A DNA stretch of 64,000 bases. Source: Variovorax boronicumulans NBRC 103145. GTDB lineage: Bacteria; Pseudomonadota; Gammaproteobacteria; Burkholderiales; Burkholderiaceae_C. Position 1 is the stretch's first letter. The number at the start of each line of letters is the position of its first letter. The notes beneath the pieces are model-generated. The model was given only the letters and a program-made list of their open reading frames with translations. It was not told where the DNA came from and did no database searches. Shown piece by piece: positions 9,145 to 17,128 of this stretch. The translations under genes were made by a program, and so were the position numbers. The stretch spans positions 26,606 to 90,605 of the forward strand of contig NZ_BCUS01000009.1 of the NCBI RefSeq assembly GCF_001591345.1, written 5' to 3'.

Positions 9145-9165
9145 GCCACGCTCATCGAGCGTGGC
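9145..9165 (-). promoter_or_regulatory. perfect 9-bp stem-loop in the leader of the enoyl-CoA hydratase gene
   Basis: GCCACGCTC-ATC-GAGCGTGGC forms a 9-bp stem with a 3-base loop, 30 bases upstream of the start at 9114. It lies between that start and the dispersed repeat copy at 9171-9262. It may act on transcript processing or termination, but there is no U tract. Confidence 0.45.
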
Positions 9166-9170
9166 TCCTT

Positions 9171-9262
9171 CGGGAGACACCGCGGAACCGGCTTTGCCGG
9201 GCCGCAGGTGTCGCCCCCTGCAAGGGGGTTGGCGGCCACACGAAGTGGGCAAGCCTGGGGGT
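9171..9262 (-). repeat. structured intercistronic repeat, copy 1
   Basis: First of three related elements. A nested palindrome has stems GACACC/GGTGTC (9176-9181 with 9207-9212), GCGG/CCGC (9182-9185 with 9202-9205) and CCGGC/GCCGG (9188-9192 with 9196-9200). A second hairpin, CCCCCT-GCA-AGGGGG, follows at 9214-9228, then a conserved CACGAAGTG tail. It fills the gap between two minus-strand genes, 6 bases after the upstream stop codon. Confidence 0.8.
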
Positions 9263-9267
9263 GTGCA

Positions 9268-9858
9268 TCAGATCAGCGATTCGCGGACGAAATCGAGGCG
9301 GTCCTGGCCCCAGAACATCTGGTCGCCGACGAACATGGTGGGGGCGCCGAACACGCCGCGCTCCACCGCCTCCTGCGTGACCGCCTTGAGGCGGTCTTTC
9401 ACTTCCTGCGCGCCGGCCAGCGCGAGCAGGCCCGCAGCGTCGAAGCCCGCATTTTGCAAGACGGCGCCGACGGTCGCGGGGTCGTTGAGGTTCTTCGGCT
9501 CGACCCACATTGCATGGAACACCGCGTCGATGTAGGCGCCGAAGCGCTCGGGCATCTGCATCTGCACGCCGGTGGCGCCGCGCATCAGCAGCAGCGTGTT
9601 GATCGGGAAGTGCGGGTTGTGCACGAAGGGCACGCCGTAGCGCCTGGCGAAGCGCTGCAGATCGGTCGTGAGGTACGGGCCCTTGGCCTTGATCTCGGCG
9701 GGCGAATGGTTGCCCGTGGCCTGGAACACGCCGCCCAGCAGCATGGGCTTCCAGACCAGCTCGGCGCCGGTGTCGGCGCACACGTGCGGCAGCTGCGTGG
9801 CGGCCAGGTAGGCGGCGGGGCTGCCGACGTCGAAATAGAACGCGACGGATTTCGTCAT
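9268..9858 (-). CDS. 2-hydroxychromene-2-carboxylate isomerase-like protein (DsbA/kappa GST fold)
   Basis: Protein of 196 residues with a thioredoxin-fold DsbA/kappa-GST layout. The start motif VAFYFDVGSPAAYLAATQLP matches the 2-hydroxychromene-2-carboxylate isomerase family, where the Ser of FDVGSP binds glutathione. The late motif FGAPTMFVGDQMFWGQDRL is also typical. The family isomerises aromatic ring-cleavage intermediates using glutathione, but many members have unknown substrates. ATG 9858 follows a purine-rich GGAGACGACACCC. It belongs to the acyl-CoA cluster, 55 bases downstream of an SDR gene. Confidence 0.88.
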   Translation of the reverse strand: MTKSVAFYFDVGSPAAYLAATQLPHVCADTGAELVWKPMLLGGVFQATGNHSPAEIKAKGPYLTTDLQRFARRYGVPFVHNPHFPINTLLLMRGATGVQMQMPERFGAYIDAVFHAMWVEPKNLNDPATVGAVLQNAGFDAAGLLALAGAQEVKDRLKAVTQEAVERGVFGAPTMFVGDQMFWGQDRLDFVRESLI

Positions 9859-9913
9859 GGGTGTCGTCTCCTTGGGGCTGTGCGTCGCGCCGCGATGCGA
9901 AGCGCGGCGCCGG

Positions 9914-10660
9914 TCAGAACTTCTCGGACCAGGGGCGCAGGTCCAGCTCGTGTGTCCACGCATCGCGCGGCTGCGCATGCAGCATCCAGTAGCTGTCGGC
10001 GATGTGGTCCGGGTTCAGGATGCCGTCGCTGTCCTTGAGCGCATAGCGCTCGGGGAAGTTGCTGCGGATGAACTCGGTGTCGATGGCGCCGTCGACCACG
10101 ACGTGCGCGACGTGGATGCCCTGCGGCCCCAGCTCGCGCGCCATCGATTGGGCCAACGCGCGCAGGGCCATCTTGGCGCCCGAGAAGGCACCGAAGTTGG
10201 CGGCGCCGCGCAGCGAGGCCGTCGCGCCCGTGAAGATGATCGTGCCGCGATGGCCGCCGGCGGGCATCTCGCGCGCCACCATGCGCTTCGCCACTTCGCG
10301 GCCATTGAGGAAGCCCGAGAAGCAGGCCATCTCCCACACCTTGAAGTACTTGCGCGCGGATTCGGTGAGGATGCTCTCCGGCACGTTCGCGCCGATGTTG
10401 AACACCATCACCTCGATCGGCCCGACAGTCGATTCGATCTGCTCGATGAGCGCCACCACTTCTTCTTCCTTGCGTGCATCGCAGGCGAAGGCGTGGGCCC
10501 GGCCGCCGTCAGCCTCGATCTGCGCCACCAGCGGCTGCAGCTTGTCGAGGCTGCGCCGCGTGACGCAGGTGGCGTAGCCCTCGCGCGCGAAGCGGCGGGC
10601 GATGGCGCCGCCAGTGGCATCGCCCGCGCCGACGATGAGAGCGGTCTTGGTGAGCGTCAT
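9914..10660 (-). CDS. SDR-family protein with Phe in place of the catalytic Tyr
   Basis: Short-chain dehydrogenase/reductase fold of 248 residues. The nucleotide-binding loop is VGAGDATGGAIARRFA. In the active-site helix the usual YxxxK reads FSGAK (FGAFSGAKMALRALAQS); the codon is TTC, so the general-base Tyr is Phe. The C-terminal part has HVAHVVVDGAIDTEF. The NNAG-type motif is also altered (MVFNIGANVPESI). Such relatives exist in proteobacteria, but their reaction is unclear, so it may bind a cofactor without classical dehydrogenase chemistry. It starts 4 bases after the stop of the thioesterase-like gene, indicating one transcript. Confidence 0.85.
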   Translation of the reverse strand: MTLTKTALIVGAGDATGGAIARRFAREGYATCVTRRSLDKLQPLVAQIEADGGRAHAFACDARKEEEVVALIEQIESTVGPIEVMVFNIGANVPESILTESARKYFKVWEMACFSGFLNGREVAKRMVAREMPAGGHRGTIIFTGATASLRGAANFGAFSGAKMALRALAQSMARELGPQGIHVAHVVVDGAIDTEFIRSNFPERYALKDSDGILNPDHIADSYWMLHAQPRDAWTHELDLRPWSEKF

Positions 10661-10664
10661 CGCG

Positions 10665-11504
10665 TCATTCCTTGTAGTAGACGATCTGGTTGGACGTGGC
10701 CAGCAACGCGCCCTTCTCGCTCCACAGCTGCGCCTTCTGGTCGAAGAAACCGTTGAAGAACTGCTGCCCCGCCGCGCAGCCCAGCAGGTAGCCCGTGCCG
10801 ACCTCGGCCAGCTCGGCGGCGCCGACATGGAAGTAGGTGGTGATCGACACCGTGCCCGCAGGCACGTGCGTGGCGCGGCGCAGCCACACGCGCGGGTAGA
10901 ACACGTCGCTCAACGCGGCGAGCGAGGCGAAGTCGAGCGGGCGGGCCTGCGCGTCGCGCACCCACAGGCGCGTTTCGCTGTGCTGCAGGCTGCCGTCCCA
11001 CTTGGCGGGAATGCCACCGCTGAAGGGGCGCATCTCGTACTGCTCGAGCCAGGCCACGCCCGACGGGCCGATGCGGATGCGATCGACGGCCTCGGGCTTG
11101 GGCGCCTCGGGCATCGTGAGGTCGGCCTGGCTCCAGGTGTCGCGGCGCGCGGCCGTGACCACGGTGGCGGTGGTCGTCATGTTCGCGGTGCCGTCGGCGC
11201 CGGGCTGCGTGATCGTCACCGTCCAGTGCTGCGTCGAGCGGTTGGTGCGCACGGCGGTCGCCTGGATGTCGAACGCGCCCTCGCCGAGCGCGGCCGCGTA
11301 GTTGACGGTCAGCGCGATGGGCGTGCCGAGCAGGTCGGGGTGCTGGAGCACCGCCTGCAGCGCCAGCGCCGCGGTGGTGCCGCCGAACGGGCCGACCATG
11401 TTCCAGTAGTCGGGACTCGTGGTGCCCGTGAAGTGCCCCACGCGGATGTCGCTGTGGTGCAGGGCCAGGGCTTTGTCGAGGGGGTGTGGGGTCGTGCTGC
11501 TCAT
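10665..11504 (-). CDS. acyl-CoA thioesterase-like protein, double hotdog
   Basis: Protein of 279 residues with two tandem hotdog units, as in TesB-type or 4HBT_3 thioesterases. The first unit includes GPFGGTTAALALQAVLQHP and the second includes AGTVSITTYFHVGAAELAEVG and CAAGQQFFNGFFDQKAQLWS. It likely hydrolyses acyl-CoA and releases free acid and CoA. The ATG at 11504 is the start of the conserved part; the longer frame to 11630 overlaps the neighbouring hydrolase gene. It sits between the alpha/beta hydrolase and the SDR in the acyl-CoA cluster. Confidence 0.85.
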   Translation of the reverse strand: MSSTTPHPLDKALALHHSDIRVGHFTGTTSPDYWNMVGPFGGTTAALALQAVLQHPDLLGTPIALTVNYAAALGEGAFDIQATAVRTNRSTQHWTVTITQPGADGTANMTTTATVVTAARRDTWSQADLTMPEAPKPEAVDRIRIGPSGVAWLEQYEMRPFSGGIPAKWDGSLQHSETRLWVRDAQARPLDFASLAALSDVFYPRVWLRRATHVPAGTVSITTYFHVGAAELAEVGTGYLLGCAAGQQFFNGFFDQKAQLWSEKGALLATSNQIVYYKE

Positions 11505-11536
11505 GGTGATCGCCAGTGTGCCTGCGGAGGATGACG

Positions 11537-12442
11537 TCACGCAGTCGTGTGCGGGACGTTGGCGTGCTGCACTGCCGCAGGCGCGGTCAGCGCGGCAAGC
11601 CGGTGCAGCTTGTCGAGCGTGCTCGGCCACAGGCTCTGGCTGAACTGCTCGCGGAAGAAACCGAAGTGGCCGATGCGCCGCGCCTGCACGTCGGCCGGCG
11701 CGATGCGCTCGACCGCGCTCGGCGCGCCTGCGTAGAAACTCACGAGGCTGCGCGTGCCGGCGTGCGTCATCAGTTCGTCGTCGGTCATCGAGAGCGCGAG
11801 CACCGGGAAGCGCACGCGCGCATAGCTTTGCAGCGCGGGCTCACCCTCGGCGCCCACGCTGTAGCGCGGGTTCAGGCACCAGCGGCGCCATTGCAGGATC
11901 ACGCCGCGCGGCAGGTCGCCGACCTTCTTCAGCTTGCGGCCGGGGAAGTAGCCCCACAGGCGCGTCGCCAGCGGCACCAGCACGAACCAGAAATACAGGA
12001 TGCTGCGCCGCAGCTTCGGCGCGTTCTCGCGCCAGTAGCCGCTGCCGGCCGCGATGCTCACGAGGCCGTCGACCTGCCCGGGCCGCTGCAGGAAACCCGG
12101 CAACTGCGCGCCGAGGCTGTGGCCCAGCAGGTACAGCGGCTGGTCGGGCAGCGCGGCCTTGGCGGCGTCGATCACCGCCTCGTAGTCGCGCGCCCAGTCG
12201 AACAGGTCGGCCTGGAAACCACGCAGCGGCGCATCGCCGAGCGAGTCGCCGCTGCCGCGGTAGTCGAAGGTCCAGACCCGCAGGCCCTGCCCCGCGAGCC
12301 AGTGCGCGAAGGGCTCGTAGAACGACTGGCGCACGCCCATCGCACCGCCGATGACGATGCTGGCGCGCGGAGCGCCGGCGGGGTCGTAGCGGCGCACCGC
12401 CACGTGGGCGCCGGCGTCGACCGGCAGAACCTGCTGTTGCAT
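11537..12442 (-). CDS. alpha/beta hydrolase
   Basis: Serine hydrolase fold of 301 residues. The nucleophile elbow is GHSLGAQ, preceded by VWTFDYRGSGDSLGD. A His near the C-terminus in RRIGHFGFFREQF and an Asp in LSMTDDELMT complete the likely triad. The middle part has a hydrophobic cap (SILYFWFVLVPLATRLWGYFPGR) that may touch the membrane or a lipidic substrate. The ATG is preceded by GAGGAGAAGGGC. It lies directly after the thiolase gene with repeat copy 2 in the gap. An ester or lipid substrate fits the context but is inferred. Confidence 0.85.
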   Translation of the reverse strand: MQQQVLPVDAGAHVAVRRYDPAGAPRASIVIGGAMGVRQSFYEPFAHWLAGQGLRVWTFDYRGSGDSLGDAPLRGFQADLFDWARDYEAVIDAAKAALPDQPLYLLGHSLGAQLPGFLQRPGQVDGLVSIAAGSGYWRENAPKLRRSILYFWFVLVPLATRLWGYFPGRKLKKVGDLPRGVILQWRRWCLNPRYSVGAEGEPALQSYARVRFPVLALSMTDDELMTHAGTRSLVSFYAGAPSAVERIAPADVQARRIGHFGFFREQFSQSLWPSTLDKLHRLAALTAPAAVQHANVPHTTA

Positions 12443-12474
12443 GCCCTTCTCCTCAAAACAGACACGGTCCCCTC

Positions 12475-12568
12475 GCGAGACACCGCGGAACCGGCTTTGC
12501 CGGGCCGCTGGTGTCGCCCCCTGCAAGGGGGTTGGCGAAGCGACACGAAGTGCGCGAAGACTGGGGGT
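12475..12568 (-). repeat. structured intercistronic repeat, copy 2
   Basis: Nearly identical to copy 1. Outer stem GACACC/GGTGTC is at 12479-12484 with 12510-12515, the inner GCGG/CCGC and CCGGC/GCCGG stems are kept, and the C-rich/G-rich second hairpin follows, ending in CACGAAGTGCGCG. It begins 5 bases after the thiolase stop codon and ends 33 bases before the hydrolase start, in the same orientation as copy 1. Confidence 0.8.
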
Positions 12569-12572
12569 TAGC

Positions 12573-13772
12573 TCAAACCCTTTCAAAAATGCCCGCTGCG
12601 CCCTGCCCCATGCCCACGCACATCGTGACCATGCCGTACTTCAGCTTCTCGCGGCGCAGCGCGTGCACCACGGTGGCCGCGCGGATCGCGCCGGTTGCGC
12701 CCAGCGGGTGGCCCAGTGCAATGGCGCCGCCCATCGGGTTGACCTTCGACGGGTCGAGCCCCAGCGTGTTCATCACCGCGAGCGATTGCGCGGCGAAGGC
12801 TTCGTTGAGTTCGAACCAGTCGATGTCCTCGTGCTTCAGGCCGGCATAGCGCAGCGCGGCCGGAATCGCCTCGATCGGGCCGATGCCCATGATGTGCGGC
12901 GGCACGCCCTTGCTCGCGAAGCTCACGAAGCGCGCGAGCGGCGTGAGGCCGTACTGCTTGATGGCCTTCTCGCTGGCCAGGATCAGCGCGCCCGCGCCGT
13001 CCGAGGTCTGCGAGCTGTTGCCGGCCGTCACCGTGCCGCGCGCGGCAAACACGGTGCGCAGCTTGGCCAGGCCTTCGATGCTGGTGTCGGGGCGCGCGCC
13101 TTCGTCCAGGCTCACGGTGCGGGTCTTGGCGATCGACTCGCCGGTTTCCAGGTTCGGCGTGCGGTCGGTCACTTCGATCGGCGTGATCTCGTCGGCGAAC
13201 TTGCCGGCGGCCTGCGCGGCCAGTGCCTTCTGGTGCGAGGCCAGCGCGAACGCGTCCTGCGCCTCGCGGCTCACCTTCCACTGCTGCGCGACCTTCTCGG
13301 CCGTGAGGCCCATGCCGTAGGCGATGCCCACGTCGCCTTCGCGCTCGAAGATGGAAGGCGACAGCGAGGGCGAGTTGCCCATCATCGGCACCATGCTCAT
13401 GCTCTCGACACCGGCCGCGATCATCACGTCGGCCTCGCCGACGCGGATGCGGTCTGCCGCCATCTGCACGGCCGACAGGCCCGAGGCGCAGAAGCGGTTC
13501 ACGGTGATGCCGCCGATGCTGGTGGGCAGACCCGCCAGCACCGCGCCGATGCGCGCGACGTTCAGGCCCTGCTGCGATTCGGGAATCGCGCAGCCGCAGA
13601 TGATGTCTTCGATGGCCTTGGGGTCCAGGCCCGGCACGGCAGCGAGTGCGGCCTTCAGCGTGGTCGCGAGCAGGTCGTCGGGACGGTAGTTGCGGAAGTA
13701 GCCGCGGTGCGACTTGCCGATGGGCGTGCGGGTGGCGGAGACGATGTAGGCGTCTTGTACTTGCTTGCTCAT
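12573..13772 (-). CDS. fadA: acetyl-CoA C-acyltransferase (thiolase)
   Basis: Thiolase of 399 residues that cleaves 3-ketoacyl-CoA with CoA to give acetyl-CoA and a shortened acyl-CoA. The nucleophilic Cys is in NRFCASGLSAVQMAADRI, the active His in GHPLGATGAIR and the second Cys in TMCVGMGQGAAG. NEAFAAQSLAV is the usual conserved block. It starts 11 bases after the stop of the bifunctional dehydrogenase/hydratase gene. The pairing with an upstream multifunctional enzyme and an acyl-CoA dehydrogenase makes a fatty-acid beta-oxidation role very likely. A biosynthetic (PhaA-like) role is less likely on context. Confidence 0.92.
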   Translation of the reverse strand: MSKQVQDAYIVSATRTPIGKSHRGYFRNYRPDDLLATTLKAALAAVPGLDPKAIEDIICGCAIPESQQGLNVARIGAVLAGLPTSIGGITVNRFCASGLSAVQMAADRIRVGEADVMIAAGVESMSMVPMMGNSPSLSPSIFEREGDVGIAYGMGLTAEKVAQQWKVSREAQDAFALASHQKALAAQAAGKFADEITPIEVTDRTPNLETGESIAKTRTVSLDEGARPDTSIEGLAKLRTVFAARGTVTAGNSSQTSDGAGALILASEKAIKQYGLTPLARFVSFASKGVPPHIMGIGPIEAIPAALRYAGLKHEDIDWFELNEAFAAQSLAVMNTLGLDPSKVNPMGGAIALGHPLGATGAIRAATVVHALRREKLKYGMVTMCVGMGQGAAGIFERV

Positions 13773-13783
13773 GAAATCTGTCC

Positions 13784-16183
13784 TTAGTTGCGCACGGGCT
13801 TGCCGGTGCTGAGCATCCCCATGATGCGTTCCTGCGTCTTGGGGTGCACGATGAGCGAGCAGAACGCCTTGCGTTCCAGCGTCATCAGGTATTCCTCGCT
13901 CACGAGCGAGCCCGCGTCCACGTCGCCGCCGGTGACCACGTTGGCGATCAGGCTGGCAATGTGGAAGTCGTGCGCGCTGATGAAGCCGCCGTCGCGCATG
14001 TTCACCAACTGGCCCTTGATCGTCGCGGCGCCGCTGCGGCCGGCCACGCGGAAGGTGCGGCGCAGCGGCGGGCGGTAGCCGGCGTCGGCCATGGCCTTGG
14101 CCTGCTGCAGTGCCACGTAGAGCAGCTCGTCCTTGTTCGGCACGATCACGTCGCTGTCGAGCAGATAACCGAGCTTCTTCGAGTCGAGCGCACCGGTGCC
14201 GACCTTCGCCATCGCCGCGGCGGTGAAGCCTTCGGTGAGGAACGGCAGCAGGTCGGTGCCCGTCGAGGCCGATGCGTTCTCCGCAGCGCGGCGTGCGATG
14301 TAGGTCAGGCCGCCCGCGCCGGGGATCAGGCCCACGCCGACTTCGACCAGGCCGATGTAGCTTTCCATCGCGACGACGCGCTTGGCCGAGTGGATGGCCA
14401 GCTCGCAGCCGCCGCCCAGCGCCATGCCGCGCACGGCGGAGATCACCGGCACATTGGCGTAGCGGATCTTGAGCATGACGTTCTGCAGCTCTTCCTCCGC
14501 GCCTTCGACCGCGCCGATGCCCGCGACCACGAAGGCCGGCAGCATCGCCTGCAGGTCGGCGCCGACCGAGAACACATCGTCGGGCGACCAGATCACCAGG
14601 CCCTTGTATTCGGCCTCGGCCAGGTCGACCGCGGCGCCGAGCGCCTCTGCCACGTCGGGACTGATGGCGTGCATCTTCGACTGGATGCTCGCGATGAGCA
14701 CTTCGCCGTCGAGCGTCCACACGCGCACGTCGCCTTCGTCGCTGATCGTCGTGCCGGCCGTGTTGGCATCGGCCGCGTTCGCGCCCAGCACGCTCTCGGG
14801 GAACAGCTGGCGGTCGTGCACGGGCAGCTTGCGCTGCGGCACGAATTTGTTCTGCGACGCGCTCCACGAGCCTTCGGGCGTGTGCACGCCGCCGGCCTGC
14901 GCGACCGGGCCTTCGAAGACCCACTTGGGCAGCGGCGCCGTGCTGAGTGCCTTGCCAGCGTCGATGTCTTCCTGCACCCACTTGGCGACCTGCGCCCAGC
15001 CGGCTTCCTGCCAGAGTTCGAACGGGCCCTGCTTCATGCCGAAGCCCCAGCGCATCGCGAAGTCGATGTCGCGCGCGCTCTCGGCGATGTCGGCCAGGTG
15101 CACGGCGGCGTAGTGGAAACCGTCGCGCAGGATCGCCCAGAGGAACTGGCCTTGCGGTCCTTCGCTCTCGCGCAGCAGCTTCAGGCGCTCGCCCGCGGGC
15201 TTCTTGAGCATGCGGCCGTACACCTCGTCGGCCTTGGCGCCGGCGGGCACGTACTCGCCGCTCTTCAGGTCGAAGCGCAGGATGTCGCGACCGGCCTTCT
15301 TGAAGAAACCGGCCTTGGTCTTCTGACCCAGGTTGCCCAGCTCCAGCAGCTTGGCGAGCACCGGCGGCGTCGCGAAGTTGGCGTAGAACGGATCGGTTTC
15401 GGCGTTCAGGTTGTCCTGCAGCGTCTTCACGACGTGGGCCATGGTGTCCAGGCCCACCACGTCGGCGGTGCGGAAGGTGCCCGAGCTGGCGCGGCCCAGC
15501 TTCTTGCCGGTGAGGTCGTCCACCACGTCGGGCGTCAAACCGAACTTCTCGACTTCCTTCAGCGTGGCCAGCATGCCGGCGATGCCGACGCGGTTGGCGA
15601 TGAAGTTGGGCGTGTCGTGCGCACGCACCACGCCCTTGCCGAGCGTGCTGGTGACGAAGGCCTCGAGGTCGTCGAGCACCTGCGGCTGCGTGGTGGGCGT
15701 GTTGATCAGCTCCACCAGGAACATGTAGCGCGGCGGGTTGAAGAAGTGAATGCCGCAGAAGCGCGGCTTCAGGGCTTCAGGCAGCGCTTCGCTGAGCTTG
15801 GTGATCGACAGGCCCGAGGTGTTCGAGGCCAGGATCGAATGCTTGGCCACGTGGGGCGCGATCTTCTTGTACAGATCGAGCTTCCAGTCCATGCGCTCGG
15901 CAATGGCTTCGATGATGAGGTCGCACTCGCCGAGCTTGGCCAGGTCGTCTTCGTAGTTGGCCTGCTCGATCAGGCCCGCGTCGGCCACATCGCCCAGGGG
16001 CGCGGGCTTGAGCTTCTTGAGGTTGTCGATGGCGCGCGTGACGATGCCGTTCTTCGGGCCTTCCTTGGCGGCCAGGTCGAACAGCACGACAGGCACGCGC
16101 ACGTTGACGAGGTGGGCGGCAATCTGCGCGCCCATCACGCCGGCGCCGAGCACGGCGACCTTCTTCACTTGAAATCGGGACAT
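13784..16183 (-). CDS. 3-hydroxyacyl-CoA dehydrogenase/enoyl-CoA hydratase fusion
   Basis: Bifunctional beta-oxidation enzyme of 799 residues. The NAD-binding 3-hydroxyacyl-CoA dehydrogenase domain comes first (KKVAVLGAGVMGAQIAAHLV, residues 7-26), with catalytic His in CGIHFFNPPRYM. The C-terminal dehydrogenase half is near 300-400 (RWGFGMKQGPFELWQEAGW). The crotonase domain is last, about 490-700 (FSVGADLQAMLP, VRGMALGGGCELAIHSAK, IGLVEVGVGLIPGAGG). This order is the reverse of E. coli FadB and matches the FadN-like type. It precedes the thiolase gene by 11 bases, so the two probably act as a complex. Confidence 0.95.
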   Translation of the reverse strand: MSRFQVKKVAVLGAGVMGAQIAAHLVNVRVPVVLFDLAAKEGPKNGIVTRAIDNLKKLKPAPLGDVADAGLIEQANYEDDLAKLGECDLIIEAIAERMDWKLDLYKKIAPHVAKHSILASNTSGLSITKLSEALPEALKPRFCGIHFFNPPRYMFLVELINTPTTQPQVLDDLEAFVTSTLGKGVVRAHDTPNFIANRVGIAGMLATLKEVEKFGLTPDVVDDLTGKKLGRASSGTFRTADVVGLDTMAHVVKTLQDNLNAETDPFYANFATPPVLAKLLELGNLGQKTKAGFFKKAGRDILRFDLKSGEYVPAGAKADEVYGRMLKKPAGERLKLLRESEGPQGQFLWAILRDGFHYAAVHLADIAESARDIDFAMRWGFGMKQGPFELWQEAGWAQVAKWVQEDIDAGKALSTAPLPKWVFEGPVAQAGGVHTPEGSWSASQNKFVPQRKLPVHDRQLFPESVLGANAADANTAGTTISDEGDVRVWTLDGEVLIASIQSKMHAISPDVAEALGAAVDLAEAEYKGLVIWSPDDVFSVGADLQAMLPAFVVAGIGAVEGAEEELQNVMLKIRYANVPVISAVRGMALGGGCELAIHSAKRVVAMESYIGLVEVGVGLIPGAGGLTYIARRAAENASASTGTDLLPFLTEGFTAAAMAKVGTGALDSKKLGYLLDSDVIVPNKDELLYVALQQAKAMADAGYRPPLRRTFRVAGRSGAATIKGQLVNMRDGGFISAHDFHIASLIANVVTGGDVDAGSLVSEEYLMTLERKAFCSLIVHPKTQERIMGMLSTGKPVRN

Positions 16184-16211
16184 GGCTGAGTTTCGAAGTT
16201 ATGAATCAGTT

Positions 16212-16299
16212 CGGGAAACACCGCGGAACCGGTTTGGCCGGACCGCTGGTGCTGCCCCTTGAGGGGGAGGCTGCTACACGAAGTGAGCAGCTACGGGAG
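16212..16299 (-). repeat. structured intercistronic repeat, copy 3 (diverged)
   Basis: Diverged copy of the repeat. CACC/GGTG, GCGG/CCGC and CCGG/CCGG stems are kept at 16219-16222/16248-16251, 16223-16226/16043-type partner at 16243-16246, and 16229-16232/16238-16241. The bases between differ from copies 1 and 2. The second hairpin has become CCCC-TTGA-GGGG, still paired. The tail keeps ACACGAAGTG. It lies 29 bases before the start of the bifunctional enzyme gene. Confidence 0.7.
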
Positions 16300-16351
16300 T
16301 GGGTCAAGCTATCAAAAAACAAAAGGGAACCTCCGCTGCATCGGTGATGCG

Positions 16352-16627
16352 CTACGCCGAGTCCGACTCGGCACCTGGTGTCGATGGCGATTCGTCTGCT
16401 TCCAGTGAGTTTGCAAAGAGAACCAGTCCTCCAAAACCCAACAGACCGCAGATCGCCCAACCGAAACCGACCCACCACGGGAATGCCATCGCGCCGCCGC
16501 CACCTCTGTACCCGGGTGCAAGGGGGACAGTTGCGAGTACCCCAATAAAGGTGATGACAGCGGCCGCACCAGCAGCAACCACCACGAGAGCAAGGCCACC
16601 GATCAACTTTCCCGACGAGACGCTCAT
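16352..16627 (-). CDS. small hypothetical membrane protein
   Basis: Protein of 91 residues with two predicted membrane helices, about residues 8-33 (LIGGLALVVVAAGAAAVITF) and 50-73 (PWWVGFGWAICGLLGFGGLV), joined by a glycine-rich loop. It ends in a short acidic tail. GGAGGGCAGG precedes the ATG. It shows no family motif that I recognise. It lies 23 bases downstream of the DUF2147 gene in the acyl-CoA block and is probably co-transcribed. A role in the envelope is possible, but the function is unknown. Confidence 0.65.
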   Translation of the reverse strand: MSVSSGKLIGGLALVVVAAGAAAVITFIGVLATVPLAPGYRGGGGAMAFPWWVGFGWAICGLLGFGGLVLFANSLEADESPSTPGAESDSA

Positions 16628-16650
16628 GTCACCTGCCCTCCGTTGCACAC

Positions 16651-17085
16651 TTACTGCACACGGTTCCAGGTTTGGGTGCGCCAGAAGGGGCCGAGGTAGC
16701 CGCGGACTTCGAGCTTCTTGCCGCCGTCGATCGGCGTGAAGCTCGCGCGGTATTCCTTGCCGTTCTCGGGGTCGAGGATCTTCCCGCCTTCCCAGACGTC
16801 CTTGCCCTCGGCCTTCTTGCCGCCACGGATGATCTCCAGGCCCGCGATGGGCTTGCCCTTGCGGTCGTCGGCGCATTCGTCGCAGGTGGCGTCGGGCTTG
16901 GTGTCTTTCTTCAACGACTTCTCGATGCGCCCGAGCAGCGCGCCGTTGGCGTCGGCGATGCGGATCTCGGCCTTGGCCTCGCCGGTCTTGTCGTCGACGT
17001 TGCGCCACAGGCCCACCGGCGTGCTCTGGGCCATGGCCGAGACGGCGGTGACGGTGAACAAGACGGCTGCAAGCGTTGCTTTCAT
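16651..17085 (-). CDS. DUF2147-domain exported protein
   Basis: Exported protein of 144 residues. Residues 1-19 (MKATLAAVLFTVTAVSAMA) are a Sec signal peptide with AMA-Q as cleavage site. The mature part begins STPVGLWRNVDDKTGEAKA and shows the DUF2147 pattern, with Trp/Gly motifs, a CDECADDRKGKP pair of cysteines, DVWEGGKILDPENGKEY and RGYLGPFWRTQTW. The family folds as a small beta-rich domain and is of unknown function in the periplasm. It lies 43 bases after the acyl-CoA dehydrogenase gene. Confidence 0.85.
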   Translation of the reverse strand: MKATLAAVLFTVTAVSAMAQSTPVGLWRNVDDKTGEAKAEIRIADANGALLGRIEKSLKKDTKPDATCDECADDRKGKPIAGLEIIRGGKKAEGKDVWEGGKILDPENGKEYRASFTPIDGGKKLEVRGYLGPFWRTQTWNRVQ

Positions 17086-17128
17086 GAGCGGGCTCCCGGT
17101 GGGTCGATGAAGAAAGGCTGTGTGTCGC

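Noticed and set aside
12573..14981. 802-codon minus-strand frame suggesting a thiolase fusion
   Set aside because: The N-terminal 400 codons are a shadow of the bifunctional dehydrogenase/hydratase. The thiolase begins at 13772.
9171..16299. The three palindromic repeats as a CRISPR array
   Set aside because: They are kilobases apart, separated by genes and without regular spacers or cas genes.
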